DNA of 64,000 nt from Hyphomonas sp. (GTDB lineage: Bacteria > Pseudomonadota > Alphaproteobacteria > Caulobacterales > Hyphomonadaceae), in the NCBI GenBank assembly GCA_017792365.1, contig CP051229.1, forward strand, positions 1,240,001 to 1,304,000, read 5' to 3'. Shown here one piece after another: positions 29,489-37,310 of the stretch. The notes under the pieces were generated by a model, which saw only the letters and a program-made list of their open reading frames with translations, ran no database searches and was not told the DNA's origin. How positions within the stretch are numbered: position 1 is the first letter of the stretch; every line of letters begins with the position of its first letter. The position numbers and the translations under genes were made by a program.

Positions 29489-29884
29489 ATGCCGGATCAC
29501 GCCCCGCCGACGCGCGATGAAGTCATTGCGATGGAGAAGCGCTACTGGACCGCCGTCATGGCGCAGGATGGCGACCGGGCGGCCGAGCTGTCCGCAGATC
29601 CTTCCGTCATCGCCGGTCCGCGCGGCGTGATGTCGGTCCCTCGAAATGAAATGAGCGTGATGACGAAGGCGGGCGGCTGGCGCCTCAGCGCCTTCGACTT
29701 CGAGGACGTCGAAGTCACCATCCCCGCTCCCGACGTTGCAGTGATCGCCTACACGCTCCACCAGAACATCACGATGAACGGCGAAGCCCGCACCATGCGC
29801 GCCGCCGACTGCTCCACATGGGTGCGCAGCGAAAGCGGATGGCGGTGCTGCGCCCACAGCGAGACCCTGCTCGACCCCGCCTGA
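29489..29884 (+). CDS. NTF2-like (DUF4440/SnoaL-type) protein
   Basis: A 131-residue cytoplasmic protein with an NTF2-like cone fold. The N-terminal helix pair (RDEVIAMEKRYWTAVMAQDG then AAELSADPSVIAGPRG) and a beta-rich C-terminal half (FEDVEVTIPAPDVAVIAYTL, STWVRSESGWRCCAHSETLL) match the DUF4440 pattern. These proteins are ketosteroid-isomerase relatives with diverse or unknown small-molecule roles. The start is fixed by the GAGGAG site five to ten bases upstream, which is buried in a hairpin. Confidence 0.8.
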   Translation: MPDHAPPTRDEVIAMEKRYWTAVMAQDGDRAAELSADPSVIAGPRGVMSVPRNEMSVMTKAGGWRLSAFDFEDVEVTIPAPDVAVIAYTLHQNITMNGEARTMRAADCSTWVRSESGWRCCAHSETLLDPA

Positions 29885-29958
29885 TCCGCCTTTCCTGAAT
29901 TAAAAACACCGCCCGGCGCCCCAAACCGCTTGACGCCCACGCGTGCGCGCAATATAGA

Positions 29959-29984
29959 ACCGTTTAGTTATATAACGAGACGGT
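29959..29984. promoter_or_regulatory. 26-bp dyad operator upstream of the ArsR gene
   Basis: The symmetry is ACCGT-nnn-GTTAT|ATAAC-nnn-ACGGT, with a perfect 10-bp centre at 29967-29976 and perfect 5-bp outer arms. It ends seven bases before the ATG at 29992. Its size and position are those of an autoregulatory ArsR-family operator, and it would block the promoter of the whole ArsR-SRPBCC operon. Confidence 0.65.
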
Positions 29985-29991
29985 ACGAACC

Positions 29992-30333
29992 ATGCGCCCC
30001 GAAACGCTCGACGCCACCTTCGCAGCCCTCGCCGACCCGACACGCCGCGCCATCCTCGCGCGCCTCGCCACGGGCGAAGCGACGATCAACGAGCTCGCCG
30101 AACCCTTCGCCATGTCCCAGCCGGCGATCTCCAAGCACGTGAAGGTCCTCGAGCGCGCCGGCCTCGTCACCCGCCGCATCGACGCCCAGCGCCGCCCCGT
30201 CAGACTGGAGGCCGAACCCATGAAAGCCGCCGCAAGCTGGATCGATGACTATCGCAAGTTCTGGGAGCGCCGCTTCGACGCCCTCGACGCCGTCCTCGAC
30301 GAGATGAAGGCCGAGGAGAAGAAATCCAGGTGA
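29992..30333 (+). CDS. ArsR-family winged-helix regulator
   Basis: A 113-residue DNA-binding repressor-type protein. The winged helix reads FAALADPTRRAILARLATGE then TINELAEPFAMSQPAISKHV with KVLERAGLVTRR. It lacks the Cys metal-binding motif (ELCVCDL) of arsenic sensors. It belongs to the ArsR group that travels with SRPBCC/AHSA1 proteins, as here. It is first in an operon with three SRPBCC genes and has a strong dyad operator directly upstream, so autorepression is likely. The ligand is unknown. Confidence 0.92.
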   Translation: MRPETLDATFAALADPTRRAILARLATGEATINELAEPFAMSQPAISKHVKVLERAGLVTRRIDAQRRPVRLEAEPMKAAASWIDDYRKFWERRFDALDAVLDEMKAEEKKSR

Positions 30334-30384
30334 TCCCAGCTTGCCACACTTACCACGCCCTCACACCCGGTCGGATAGATCCAC

Positions 30385-30879
30385 ATGACTGAAACATTCT
30401 CGGACCAGCTCTCCCACGGCGACTTCACGCTGGAACGCACCTTCGACCATCCTGTCGCCCGCGTCTGGCGCGCCTGGTCCGACATCTCCGTCAAGAAGCG
30501 CTGGTTCCACGGCGGCGCGAAATGGATCGAGACCGAACGCACGCTCGATTTCCGCATCGGCGGTCAGGACATCGTCTCCGGCCATTTCACCGAGCGCCCC
30601 GACCCACGCTTCGCCGGCGCCTCGCGCTACGTCTCCACCTTCCACGACATCGAACCGCACCAGCGCATCATCTCGGTCTACGACATGTGGATCGACGGCA
30701 AGTATCTCTCCTGCTCCCTATCCACGATCCTTTTCCACGCCGACGGCGAGCGCACCCACCTCACCCTCACCGAGCAGGGAACCTACTTCGACGGCCCGGA
30801 GCACAACGAAAACCGCAAGCACGGAACCGCCGGCCACCTCGACAACATGCATAAACTCTTTGCTGAACTGGAGGACTGA
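30385..30879 (+). CDS. SRPBCC (AHSA1-like) protein 1
   Basis: A 164-residue START/AHSA1-like protein with a hydrophobic ligand cavity. Family marks are FTLERTFDHPVARVWRAWSD, KKRWFHGG, FRIGGQD and the late helix GHLDNMHKLFAELED. It is the second gene of the ArsR operon, 51 bases after the regulator. Members co-occurring with ArsR often bind small hydrophobic molecules, but the ligand is unknown. Confidence 0.88.
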   Translation: MTETFSDQLSHGDFTLERTFDHPVARVWRAWSDISVKKRWFHGGAKWIETERTLDFRIGGQDIVSGHFTERPDPRFAGASRYVSTFHDIEPHQRIISVYDMWIDGKYLSCSLSTILFHADGERTHLTLTEQGTYFDGPEHNENRKHGTAGHLDNMHKLFAELED

Positions 30880-30880
30880 C

Positions 30881-31381
30881 ATGCCCCAGCCCGAACTCCT
30901 CATCGACCGCACCTTCAACGCCCCGCGCCCGTTAGTCTGGCGCGCCTGGACCGACCCCGATCTGCTCGCACGCTGGTATGGGCCGGGCGTCGAAACCGTC
31001 ATCCACGGCTACGATCTCAGGCCCGGCGGCGAATGGCGCAACGAAATGAAGTTCGGCGACAAGTCCGACCTGTCGAAGATGGTCTTCACCGAAATCGTCG
31101 AACCGGAACGACTCGTCTGGCGCCACCACTCGGCCGACCGCGACTGGAACATCGCGGTCAACCCCATGATGCCCAACTGGCCGAAAACGCTGCTCACCAC
31201 CGTCACCTTCACGGACAGGGGCGCATCAACCGACGTCCGGTTCGTGCAGACGCCAGTCGACGCCACAGAAGAAGAGATCGCAACCTTCGCCCAGATGGCG
31301 CCCAACATGTCCGGCGGCTGGGGCAAGGGCTTCGCCGTCATCGACGACATCCTCGCCGAACTTTCAAACAACCAAGCATAA
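30881..31381 (+). CDS. SRPBCC (AHSA1-like) protein 2
   Basis: A 166-residue paralogue of the two flanking SRPBCC proteins: LLIDRTFNAPRPLVWRAWTD, LLARWYGPG, DLRPGGEWRNEM and a C-terminal helix GKGFAVIDDILAEL. The ATG follows the previous stop by one base, and GGAGGA lies at the end of the upstream gene, so translation is coupled. Residues near ERLVWRHHSADRDWN are His-rich and could bind a ligand or metal; that is speculative. Confidence 0.9.
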   Translation: MPQPELLIDRTFNAPRPLVWRAWTDPDLLARWYGPGVETVIHGYDLRPGGEWRNEMKFGDKSDLSKMVFTEIVEPERLVWRHHSADRDWNIAVNPMMPNWPKTLLTTVTFTDRGASTDVRFVQTPVDATEEEIATFAQMAPNMSGGWGKGFAVIDDILAELSNNQA

Positions 31382-31391
31382 GAGAGCAACC

Positions 31392-31868
31392 ATGCCCGCC
31401 GACAGAAGCCTGAAATTCGAACGCTCCAACCATGCGCTCACCTTCGTCCGCCAGTTCGATGCAACCGCCGACCAGGTCTACCGCGCCCACACCGACGCGA
31501 ACCTCATCAGGAAATGGCTGCTCGGCCCTCCGGGCTGGTCCATGCCCGAATGCACGCATGAGAACCGCATCGGCGGAAAGTACCGCTATGTCTGGGCCCA
31601 CTCCGACGAACAGGGCTTCGGCATCGGCGGAACCATTCTCGATCTCAAACCCGGCACGCGCATCGTCCACACCGAACTCTTCGACGGCGTCGACATGGGC
31701 GGCGAAACCATCGTCACCACGCACTTCGACGAAGACGGCGGCGTCACCACGATGCGCATGTGCGTGATCTACGACAATCCCGACGTCATCGAGGCCGCTC
31801 TGGCGACCGGCATGACCGACGGCATGCAGATGTCCTACGAAAACCTCGACCGGCTGGTCGCGAACTAG
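31392..31868 (+). CDS. SRPBCC (AHSA1-like) protein 3
   Basis: A 158-residue member of the same fold: LTFVRQFDATADQVYRAHTD, LIRKWLLGPPGW, ENRIGGKYRYVW and a C-terminal helix TDGMQMSYENLDRLVAN. It lies ten bases after the second copy, with an AAGAGAG ribosome site. It ends the ArsR operon; intergenic repeats follow. Three adjacent paralogues suggest either a set of binding proteins for related ligands or a hetero-oligomer. Confidence 0.9.
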   Translation: MPADRSLKFERSNHALTFVRQFDATADQVYRAHTDANLIRKWLLGPPGWSMPECTHENRIGGKYRYVWAHSDEQGFGIGGTILDLKPGTRIVHTELFDGVDMGGETIVTTHFDEDGGVTTMRMCVIYDNPDVIEAALATGMTDGMQMSYENLDRLVAN

Positions 31869-32176
31869 CAGCCGCCTGCCAACCCGCGCCCCCGTCCTCA
31901 TCCTGAGCCCGTCGAAGGAAGGCGGGGGCCGGCCCGACACCCCTCCCCGTAATTTCGGGACGCCCCGTCGTTCCGGGCCTCCCCGTCATTCCGGGCGAAG
32001 GGGCAAAGCCCCGAAGACCCGGAACCCAGCCCACAGCAGCAACTCAAACCAGTCGCTCCAACCAACCAACCAGCCCGCCACGCCGTCCCAAAGCGCACGC
32101 GAACTCCGCAACCCGAAACACCCTTGCCGACGTCCCATCGCGCCATCATGCTCCCGCCCTAAAAGGGAGATACACG
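31869..32176. repeat. Intergenic region with dispersed repeats, family B
   Basis: This 308-base gap contains CATCCTGAGCCCGTCGAAGG (near 31901-31920), a short CCCGT-ATTTCGGGACG variant, and a full family B copy at 31985-32032 (GTCATTCCGGGCGAAGGGGC, then AAAGCCCCGAAGACCCGGAA, then CCCAGCCC). The remainder is low-information sequence up to the MAPEG ribosome site AAAGGGAG. No gene is seen. Confidence 0.7.
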
Positions 32177-32572
32177 ATGGCCCTCTGGATCCTGCTCGTT
32201 CTCGGCCTCTTCGTGGTGCAGACGCTGCTGGGCCCCGGCTCGCGCTACATGCTTAAGGGCGACATCGCCGGCGCCATGGGCCCGCGCGACAATCCCCCGG
32301 AAGTCTCGAAAACCGGACAACGCCTCCAGCGCGCGCTCGGCAACATGATCGAGGCGATCATCGTCTTCCTGCCGATCGCGCTCCTGTGCGTGCACTACGG
32401 CGCCGAGACAGGCCACGCGATCCTTGGCGCACAGATCTTCTTCTTCGCGCGACTGGTCTACGTGCCCGTCTACGCCTCGGGCGTACCGGTGCTGCGAACG
32501 ATCGTCTGGGCCATCGGCCACGCGGGCATCATCACGATGCTGATCGGCCTCTGGCCGCAGCTCAACCTCTAG
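32177..32572 (+). CDS. MAPEG family membrane protein
   Basis: A 131-residue four-helix membrane protein of the MAPEG superfamily (glutathione/eicosanoid-type membrane transferases in eukaryotes). Hydrophobic segments are at residues 2-20, 57-75, 83-100 and 108-128. The first loop contains the RDNPPEVSKTGQRLQRALGN pattern typical of bacterial MAPEG proteins, followed by FFARLVYVPVYASGVP. Enzymatic activity is unproven for most bacterial members. It is convergent with a glutathione transferase gene, the ends overlapping by four bases. Confidence 0.88.
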   Translation: MALWILLVLGLFVVQTLLGPGSRYMLKGDIAGAMGPRDNPPEVSKTGQRLQRALGNMIEAIIVFLPIALLCVHYGAETGHAILGAQIFFFARLVYVPVYASGVPVLRTIVWAIGHAGIITMLIGLWPQLNL

Positions 32573-33198
32573 CCCCCGGCGGACTGCCACTCGGCGAGCT
32601 TCTGGTCACAGATCTCGCGAGACTTCACGTTCGCCGGCCGCTCGCCCATGCGCTTGGCGTACTGCACGAACGACCGCCGCTCGGGCAGCGTCTTGCCCTG
32701 CAGGCCCCACGTCACATGCGCGCCCATGTAGACGTCAGCCGCCGTGAACCGCTCGCCGCACACGAACGGGTCCTTGCTCAGCTTCGCATCCAGCGTCTCG
32801 ACCGTGTCCTCCAGCGTGCCGAAGCCGACCATGCCGACCTTGTCCTCCGGCGTCGTCCAGCCGAACGCATTGGCGGTCGTCGCCTGCTCCAGCGGCCCGG
32901 CGGCGAAGAACATCCACCTCATGAAGTCGGCAAGTTCGCCCTCGCGCGGCCCCAGTCCGCCATCGGGAAACGCCAGCGCAAGATAGCTGATGATCGCCGG
33001 CGCCTCGGTCACGACATGGCCGTCATGTCTTAGCGCAGGAACCTTGCCCATTGGATTGATCGCCAGGTATTCCGCGCCCTTGTGACCATTCGGCCCATAC
33101 GGGATCCATTTCGTCTCGTAAGGCTCGCCCAGCTCTTCCAGCATCCAGTGCACGATACGGCCCCGGCTCATGGGATTGCTGTAGAATTCCAGTGTCAT
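32569..33198 (-). CDS. Glutathione S-transferase family protein
   Basis: A 209-residue cytosolic GST: N-terminal thioredoxin-like domain (MTLEFYSNPMSRGRIVHWML, with MGKVPALRHDGHVVTEAPAI carrying the cis-Pro and glutathione-binding SNAIL-type region) and an all-helical C-terminal domain (VCGERFTAADVYMGAHVTW). The catalytic residue is probably Ser11 near the N-terminus. The ATG at 33198 is preferred over 33267 because GGGAG is seven bases upstream. It closely resembles the paralogue at 37311-37931. Confidence 0.92.
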   Translation of the reverse strand: MTLEFYSNPMSRGRIVHWMLEELGEPYETKWIPYGPNGHKGAEYLAINPMGKVPALRHDGHVVTEAPAIISYLALAFPDGGLGPREGELADFMRWMFFAAGPLEQATTANAFGWTTPEDKVGMVGFGTLEDTVETLDAKLSKDPFVCGERFTAADVYMGAHVTWGLQGKTLPERRSFVQYAKRMGERPANVKSREICDQKLAEWQSAGG

Positions 33199-33367
33199 GC
33201 GTGCGCTCCCTGTTCTTCCCGACACGCTCCGCTCGCAGCGTAACTGCGTCAAGACCGCCGCGCACACCGCACCTTCGGCTGCGAAAAGTTCAACTTCCTG
33301 CGCGACGCAACGGAACGAGCAGAACTCTCATAGGTTATTGCTTGGTGTGCCCACGGAACTGACCGAT

Positions 33368-33490
33368 ATGCTGCAACGCGCCACAATTGCCTTCATCGCT
33401 GCGCTGTGGCTCGCGGCATGCGAACCCGATCCGCTTCCAGATGGCGAGGAACCGCCGCCTGACTACCAGACCGAAGGTGAAAGCGGTTAG
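33368..33490 (+). CDS. Small lipoprotein
   Basis: A 40-residue predicted lipoprotein: MLQRATIAFIAALWLAACEP with lipobox LAAC, followed by a short acidic and Pro-rich tail. Mature length would be about 22 residues. It lies between a GST gene and a terminator. Its frame is supported only by the lipobox and a plausible upstream region, so confidence is moderate. Confidence 0.5.
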   Translation: MLQRATIAFIAALWLAACEPDPLPDGEEPPPDYQTEGESG

Positions 33491-33498
33491 CCACGCAC

Positions 33499-33533
33499 AA
33501 AAACGGGCGCGCAGAAATCACCCTGCACGCCCG
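33499..33533 (-). terminator. Intrinsic terminator of the hydrophilic protein gene
   Basis: On the minus strand, CGGGCGTGCAG and its near-perfect partner form an 11-bp stem (one wobble) with an 8-base loop, followed by five T (the A tract at 33499-33503 on the plus strand). It sits about 30 bases past the stop of the gene at 33562-33975. It may also act weakly on the small lipoprotein gene from the other side. Confidence 0.75.
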
Positions 33534-33561
33534 CGTTCGCACTCAAGCTTCTACTGATCGC

Positions 33562-33975
33562 CTAACTGGCCCTCTTCTGCGCATCGTCGTTTGAATACGC
33601 GTCGTCCAGCTCTTTCGTGGTCTTCGGCTTCGGATTGGCGTCATCGCCCGATTTCGCCTTGCGCGGACCCCTATCGGCGCCAGCCGTGTCCGGCGTTGCG
33701 GGCGCGCGGTCATCCGTCGGCTGCGTCGCCGGATTGCGCCCTTCATCGAGCCGCGCGTCAGGATCGTCACCCTTCGCCGGCCGGTTTTGACCATCGTCGC
33801 GCAGGAACCCTCGATCATTCTCCGGCATGTCCTGCCGGCCAGGCACGTAACCCGCAGCCTCAGTCGACTGGTCTTCAAGCGCTTCGTCGTCAGTGCGCAA
33901 CGTCTCGCCGTCGCCGCGTTGACGGCTCGCCTCATCCTTGCGCTGCGGATCGGGCAATGGCTGTTTGCGGTCCAT
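33562..33975 (-). CDS. Hydrophilic, disordered hypothetical protein
   Basis: A 137-residue protein rich in Asp, Pro, Arg, Gln and Lys with no hydrophobic segment or signal (MDRKQPLPDPQRKDEASRQR at the start). Composition indicates intrinsic disorder, as in stress or desiccation-type proteins, though no family is recognised. It is supported as a real gene by AAGGAG six bases before the ATG and by an intrinsic terminator just after the stop. The overlapping 177-residue frame on the same strand is a shadow. Confidence 0.7.
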   Translation of the reverse strand: MDRKQPLPDPQRKDEASRQRGDGETLRTDDEALEDQSTEAAGYVPGRQDMPENDRGFLRDDGQNRPAKGDDPDARLDEGRNPATQPTDDRAPATPDTAGADRGPRKAKSGDDANPKPKTTKELDDAYSNDDAQKRAS

Positions 33976-34125
33976 GATGATCTCCTTGTCTGCCTGATCA
34001 GCGCATGGCGCGATGCGATGTTCCCCCGCTTCCCCAGCGTAGGGGTTCCCCCGCGTGATCTCGAAAGCCGCGCCAAGCTGTGAGAGGGTGACGTCAGCGT
34101 CAGCTCATCAGCCCCGGAGCGTCAC

Positions 34126-35160
34126 ATGAAACCGATCATCGCCGCCGCCCTTCTCACCCTTGCCGCCGCCCCCGCCGCAGCCCAGGCCGGCGCTGACGAC
34201 ATCCCGCGAACCCCGCAAGGCAAGCCGGACTTCCACGGCGTCTGGACCAACGCATCGCTCACCAAGGTCGAGCGGATGCCGGAATTCGACCAGCTCATCC
34301 TCACCGAAGCCGAAGCCCGCCAGTGGGAGCGCGACGCCGCCGCCGTCGGCGCAGCCGACCAGGCCCCGACAGACCCGAGCGAAGGCGCACCGCCCGCCGG
34401 CGAAGACCCTGAAGGCTACAACTTCTTCTGGATCGATCCCGGCACACAGGTCGGCAAGATCAACGGCGAGTATCGCTCGTCATGGATCGTCGATCCGCCC
34501 AACGGTCGCGTGCCATACACGCCCGAAGGCCGCCGCGCCATGATGCGTCCCGTCGCCACCTTCAACTCGTTCGACAATCCCGAAGAGCGCATCCCGATCG
34601 AGCGCTGCATCATCGGCTTCGGCTCGACCGGCGGCCCGCCCATGCTGAACGCGCTCTACAACAACCATCATCAGTTCATCCAGACTGAAGACGCCATCGC
34701 CATCAACGTCGAGATGATCCACGACACGCGCATCATCCGCATGGACGGCGAGCACAATCCGCCGGAACTCGATCAGTACCTCGGCACCAGCGTCGGCAGC
34801 TGGGAAGGCGACACGCTCGTCGTCGAAACCCAGGGCTTCAAGCCGCTCGAAACCCTGCGCGTCGACTGGGGCGTCTTCGTCTACATCCCGACCACCGCGA
34901 CGGTCACCGAGCGCTTCACGATGATCAGCCCCGACGAGATCTTCTACGAGTTCACCGTCGCAGACGACACGGCCTACACCCAGCCGTGGAAAGGCGAACT
35001 CATGTTCCGCCGCTCCGACGACAAGCTCTACGAATACGCCTGTCATGAGGGCAATTACTCGGTGCCAAACATCCTGGCCGGCGCCCGCGCCATCGAACGC
35101 GACGGCCGCACCGTCACACGCACCTCGCCGCGCGCAAGGCTCGACCGCCCGCTCGAATAG
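34126..35160 (+). CDS. Secreted protein of unknown function
   Basis: A 344-residue exported protein with a signal peptide cleaved after AAPAAAQA. It begins with DIPRTPQGKPDFHGVWTN and contains GSWEGDTLVVETQGFKP and a C-terminal YEYACHEGNYSVPNILAGAR. This pattern is shared by a large group of secreted proteins common in environmental proteobacteria and Acidobacteria whose function is not established. Calycin-like beta strands are plausible in the second half. GGAG lies 8-11 bases before the ATG. It is monocistronic. Confidence 0.85.
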   Translation: MKPIIAAALLTLAAAPAAAQAGADDIPRTPQGKPDFHGVWTNASLTKVERMPEFDQLILTEAEARQWERDAAAVGAADQAPTDPSEGAPPAGEDPEGYNFFWIDPGTQVGKINGEYRSSWIVDPPNGRVPYTPEGRRAMMRPVATFNSFDNPEERIPIERCIIGFGSTGGPPMLNALYNNHHQFIQTEDAIAINVEMIHDTRIIRMDGEHNPPELDQYLGTSVGSWEGDTLVVETQGFKPLETLRVDWGVFVYIPTTATVTERFTMISPDEIFYEFTVADDTAYTQPWKGELMFRRSDDKLYEYACHEGNYSVPNILAGARAIERDGRTVTRTSPRARLDRPLE

Positions 35161-35165
35161 CCGCT

Positions 35166-35211
35166 GTCATTCCGGGCGAAGCGCAAACCGCGCAGACCCG
35201 GAACCCAGCCC
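35166..35211. repeat. Dispersed repeat, family B copy
   Basis: GTCATTCCGGGCGAAGCGCA, then ACCGCGCAGACCCGGAACCC, then AGCC: a variant of the copies at 31985 and 49606 with GCGCAAACCGCGC replacing GGGCAAAGCCCC. The compensating change keeps the inner hairpin, which argues that the folded form matters. Confidence 0.7.
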
Positions 35212-35376
35212 TCCAGGCGCCTCGCTGCGCTGTTTCGCGATACCAATGAAGGCGTCGAGCGTGGCGCCACTCTGTCAGCACGCTGTTAGCCACACTCTTG
35301 GACTCGCACAGCAAATCTCTGTTGCCCGCCGCCGCGCACCCCGCCTTAACTCACCCCGCAAAGGGAGGGACGCGCC

Positions 35377-36246
35377 ATGCCGGAAACCATCGCCATCCTC
35401 GGCGCAAACGGCGTCTATGCGCGTCACCTGATCCCCCGCCTCGCCGCCGCCGGCCACACCGTCATCGCGCTCGCACGCCGCCCGGAAGCCGCGACCGTCG
35501 CCCGCGCCAATGGTTGCGACGTCCGCACCGCCGACATCTTCGACACATCCTCTATGACCATCGCGCTGGAAGGCTGCACGCTCGGCGTCAACCTGGCCAC
35601 CTCCCTTCCCGGCCCTTCCGGCCGCGGCGACTGGGATGCCAACGACAAGCTCCGCTCCGAGGGCGTGCACAACTGGCTCGCCGCCTGCACGGCCGCAGGC
35701 GTCCCGCGCGTCCTCCAGCAATCCATCGGCATGGTCTCGGCGAATGGGCCGGACTGGTCGGCTGAAGACGACGTCTACAACGGCCCCGCCGACACCATTG
35801 CCGGCAAGGCCATCGCCGCCAGCTTCGTGATGGAGGACGCGGTCAAGCAGTCTGCGCTCGATTGGCTCATTCTCCGCGGCGGCCTGTTCTACGGCCCGGG
35901 CACGGGCTTCGACGACGGCTGGCGACAACGCGCCCAGGCTGGCAAATTACGGCTCCCAGGCGACGGGTCGGATTATGTCTCGCTTGTCCACATCTCCGAC
36001 ATGGCCGCCGCCACCGCACGAGCCATTGAACGCTGGCCTTCGCGCCAGACCCTGATTGTCAGCGACGATGATCCAGCGCCGTGGAAAGACGTCTTCGGAT
36101 ACCTCTGCGCGATGCACGGCCAGCAGCCGCCCCCGGAGGGAGGCGAGAACGGTTTCCCCAACTTTCGTCTTAGCAACGCCCGCGCCAAACAGGCTCTGAA
36201 CTGGTCGCCGCACTACCGGAGTTGGCGCGAGGGCTTCATCGCCTAA
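35377..36246 (+). CDS. NAD(P)-binding epimerase-like (atypical SDR) protein
   Basis: A 289-residue Rossmann-fold protein of the extended/atypical short-chain dehydrogenase group. The glycine motif is ILGANGVYARHLIPRL, slightly changed from GxxGxxG. The substrate-side region has QQSIGMVSANGPDW, and LDWLILRGGLFYGPGT matches the usual LRPGxxYGPG motif. A canonical YxxxK is not obvious. It probably acts on a nucleotide sugar or related metabolite, or works as a sensor-type reductase. A GGGAGG site precedes the ATG. Family B repeats lie on both sides. Confidence 0.85.
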   Translation: MPETIAILGANGVYARHLIPRLAAAGHTVIALARRPEAATVARANGCDVRTADIFDTSSMTIALEGCTLGVNLATSLPGPSGRGDWDANDKLRSEGVHNWLAACTAAGVPRVLQQSIGMVSANGPDWSAEDDVYNGPADTIAGKAIAASFVMEDAVKQSALDWLILRGGLFYGPGTGFDDGWRQRAQAGKLRLPGDGSDYVSLVHISDMAAATARAIERWPSRQTLIVSDDDPAPWKDVFGYLCAMHGQQPPPEGGENGFPNFRLSNARAKQALNWSPHYRSWREGFIA

Positions 36247-36265
36247 CCCCCGCTCACACCCCCAC

Positions 36266-36301
36266 GGCGAAGCGCAATCCGCGCGGCCCGGAACCCAGCC
36301 C
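36266..36301. repeat. Dispersed repeat, family B partial copy
   Basis: GGCGAAGCGCAATCCGCGCG, then GCCCGGAACCCAGCCC, matches the 3' two-thirds of the family B repeat. It lies just after the SDR gene. Confidence 0.6.
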
Positions 36302-36456
36302 GCTCAGCAATGCCAGTCCGCCATCCAGCAGGGCAGGCCTCCCCCTGAGCCTCCCGGCGCGCCCATGGGATGACAACATCCAACCGCGCGGCTACGCGTA
36401 TCGCCACACAATGCTAGCAATGCCGAAACACACGGCAGCAACCGGGAGCGCGACAC

Positions 36457-37223
36457 ATGAAACCCATACTCGCCGCAATGGCGCTTGCCGTCTCCGCCGC
36501 CTGTGCAACTACGCCAGCTGACGCGCCGGCCCAGGCGCCCGCAACCCAGACCGCCGCTGCGACGCCAGAGATCATCATCTACCACGCCGAATCCCGCCGC
36601 TCCGAACGCATCGTCTGGCTCTGCGAGGAACTCGGCCTGCCCTACGACCTGCGCTACCGCCGCGGCGACGTCGCCGGCTCCTTCGCCGACATCCGCGCCG
36701 TCAATCCCGGCATGGCGGTCGCGCCGACCGTCTTCTACAACGGCGAACTCCTCATGGAATCCGGCGCCATCATGCAGCTCCTGCTCGACCGCCACGGCGA
36801 CGGCAAGCTCGTTCCAGCCGTCGACAGCCCGGACTACCCCGCCCACCTGATGTGGATGCACTACGCCGAAGGCACGCTCGCCGCCGACGCCGTCGCCGAC
36901 TACCGCGTTGCCCAAGCGACCGACGGCCTAGCGCCCGAACCCGTCAACGGCCGCGAGCCCGCAGGCCAGCGCGGCATGAGCTTCGCCAACACATTCTCGA
37001 AACCCACGACTGGTTCGGCGGATCAGACTTCTCCGCCGCCGACATCATGATGGTCTTCCCGGTCGCCTACGCGACCCGCATGAACGTCGCCGACATGGAG
37101 CAATACCCGAACGTGAAGGAATGGCTCGATCGCGTGGAATCCCGCCCCGCCTTCAAGCGCATGCTCGCCTCGGCACGACCCGACGGCCGCATCTCCCCCC
37201 CGCCAGCCCTCCAGCCGCGCTGA
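36457..37223 (+). pseudogene. Glutathione S-transferase-like protein with lipoprotein signal, one frameshift
   Basis: Reconstructed, about 255 residues. It starts with MKPILAAMALAVSAACATTP, a lipoprotein signal (lipobox SAAC), and an Ala/Pro/Thr linker. From residue 38 it is a typical GST: EIIIYHAESRRSERIVWLCE, NPGMAVAPTVFYNGELLMES, then a helical domain (DFSAADIMMVFPVAYATR). The frame breaks at about 36995; restoring one C (TTCTCG to TTCCTCG) joins FANTF to LETHDWFGG. A GST carrying a lipoprotein signal is unusual, because glutathione-dependent enzymes are normally cytosolic. An alternative is a cytosolic start further in, but no good ATG lies at the domain boundary. Confidence 0.8.
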
Positions 37224-37244
37224 TCATCTCCACGCTAAGCAACT

Positions 37245-37293
37245 CCTCCCCCCATCCACGATGGGGGGAGGTGTCGCGAAGCGACGGAGGGGG
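37245..37293. repeat. Dispersed palindromic repeat, family A copy
   Basis: CCTCCCCCCAT (37245-37255) and ATGGGGGGAGG (37261-37271) form a perfect 11-bp stem with a five-base loop. A tail GTGTCGCGAAGCGACGGAGG follows, parallel to the tail at 110-135. It lies between two convergent GST genes and may help end both transcripts. Confidence 0.7.
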
Positions 37294-37310
37294 GTATCAC
37301 GCCCGCGCCC

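Noticed and set aside
28460..29857. A 465-codon open frame antisense to the autotransporter barrel
   Set aside because: It spans two real plus-strand genes and their hairpin and shows no domain or start signal.
33543..34076. A 177-codon frame overlapping the hydrophilic protein gene on the same strand
   Set aside because: It is Arg-rich in an alternative frame. The 33562-33975 frame has the ribosome site and terminator.
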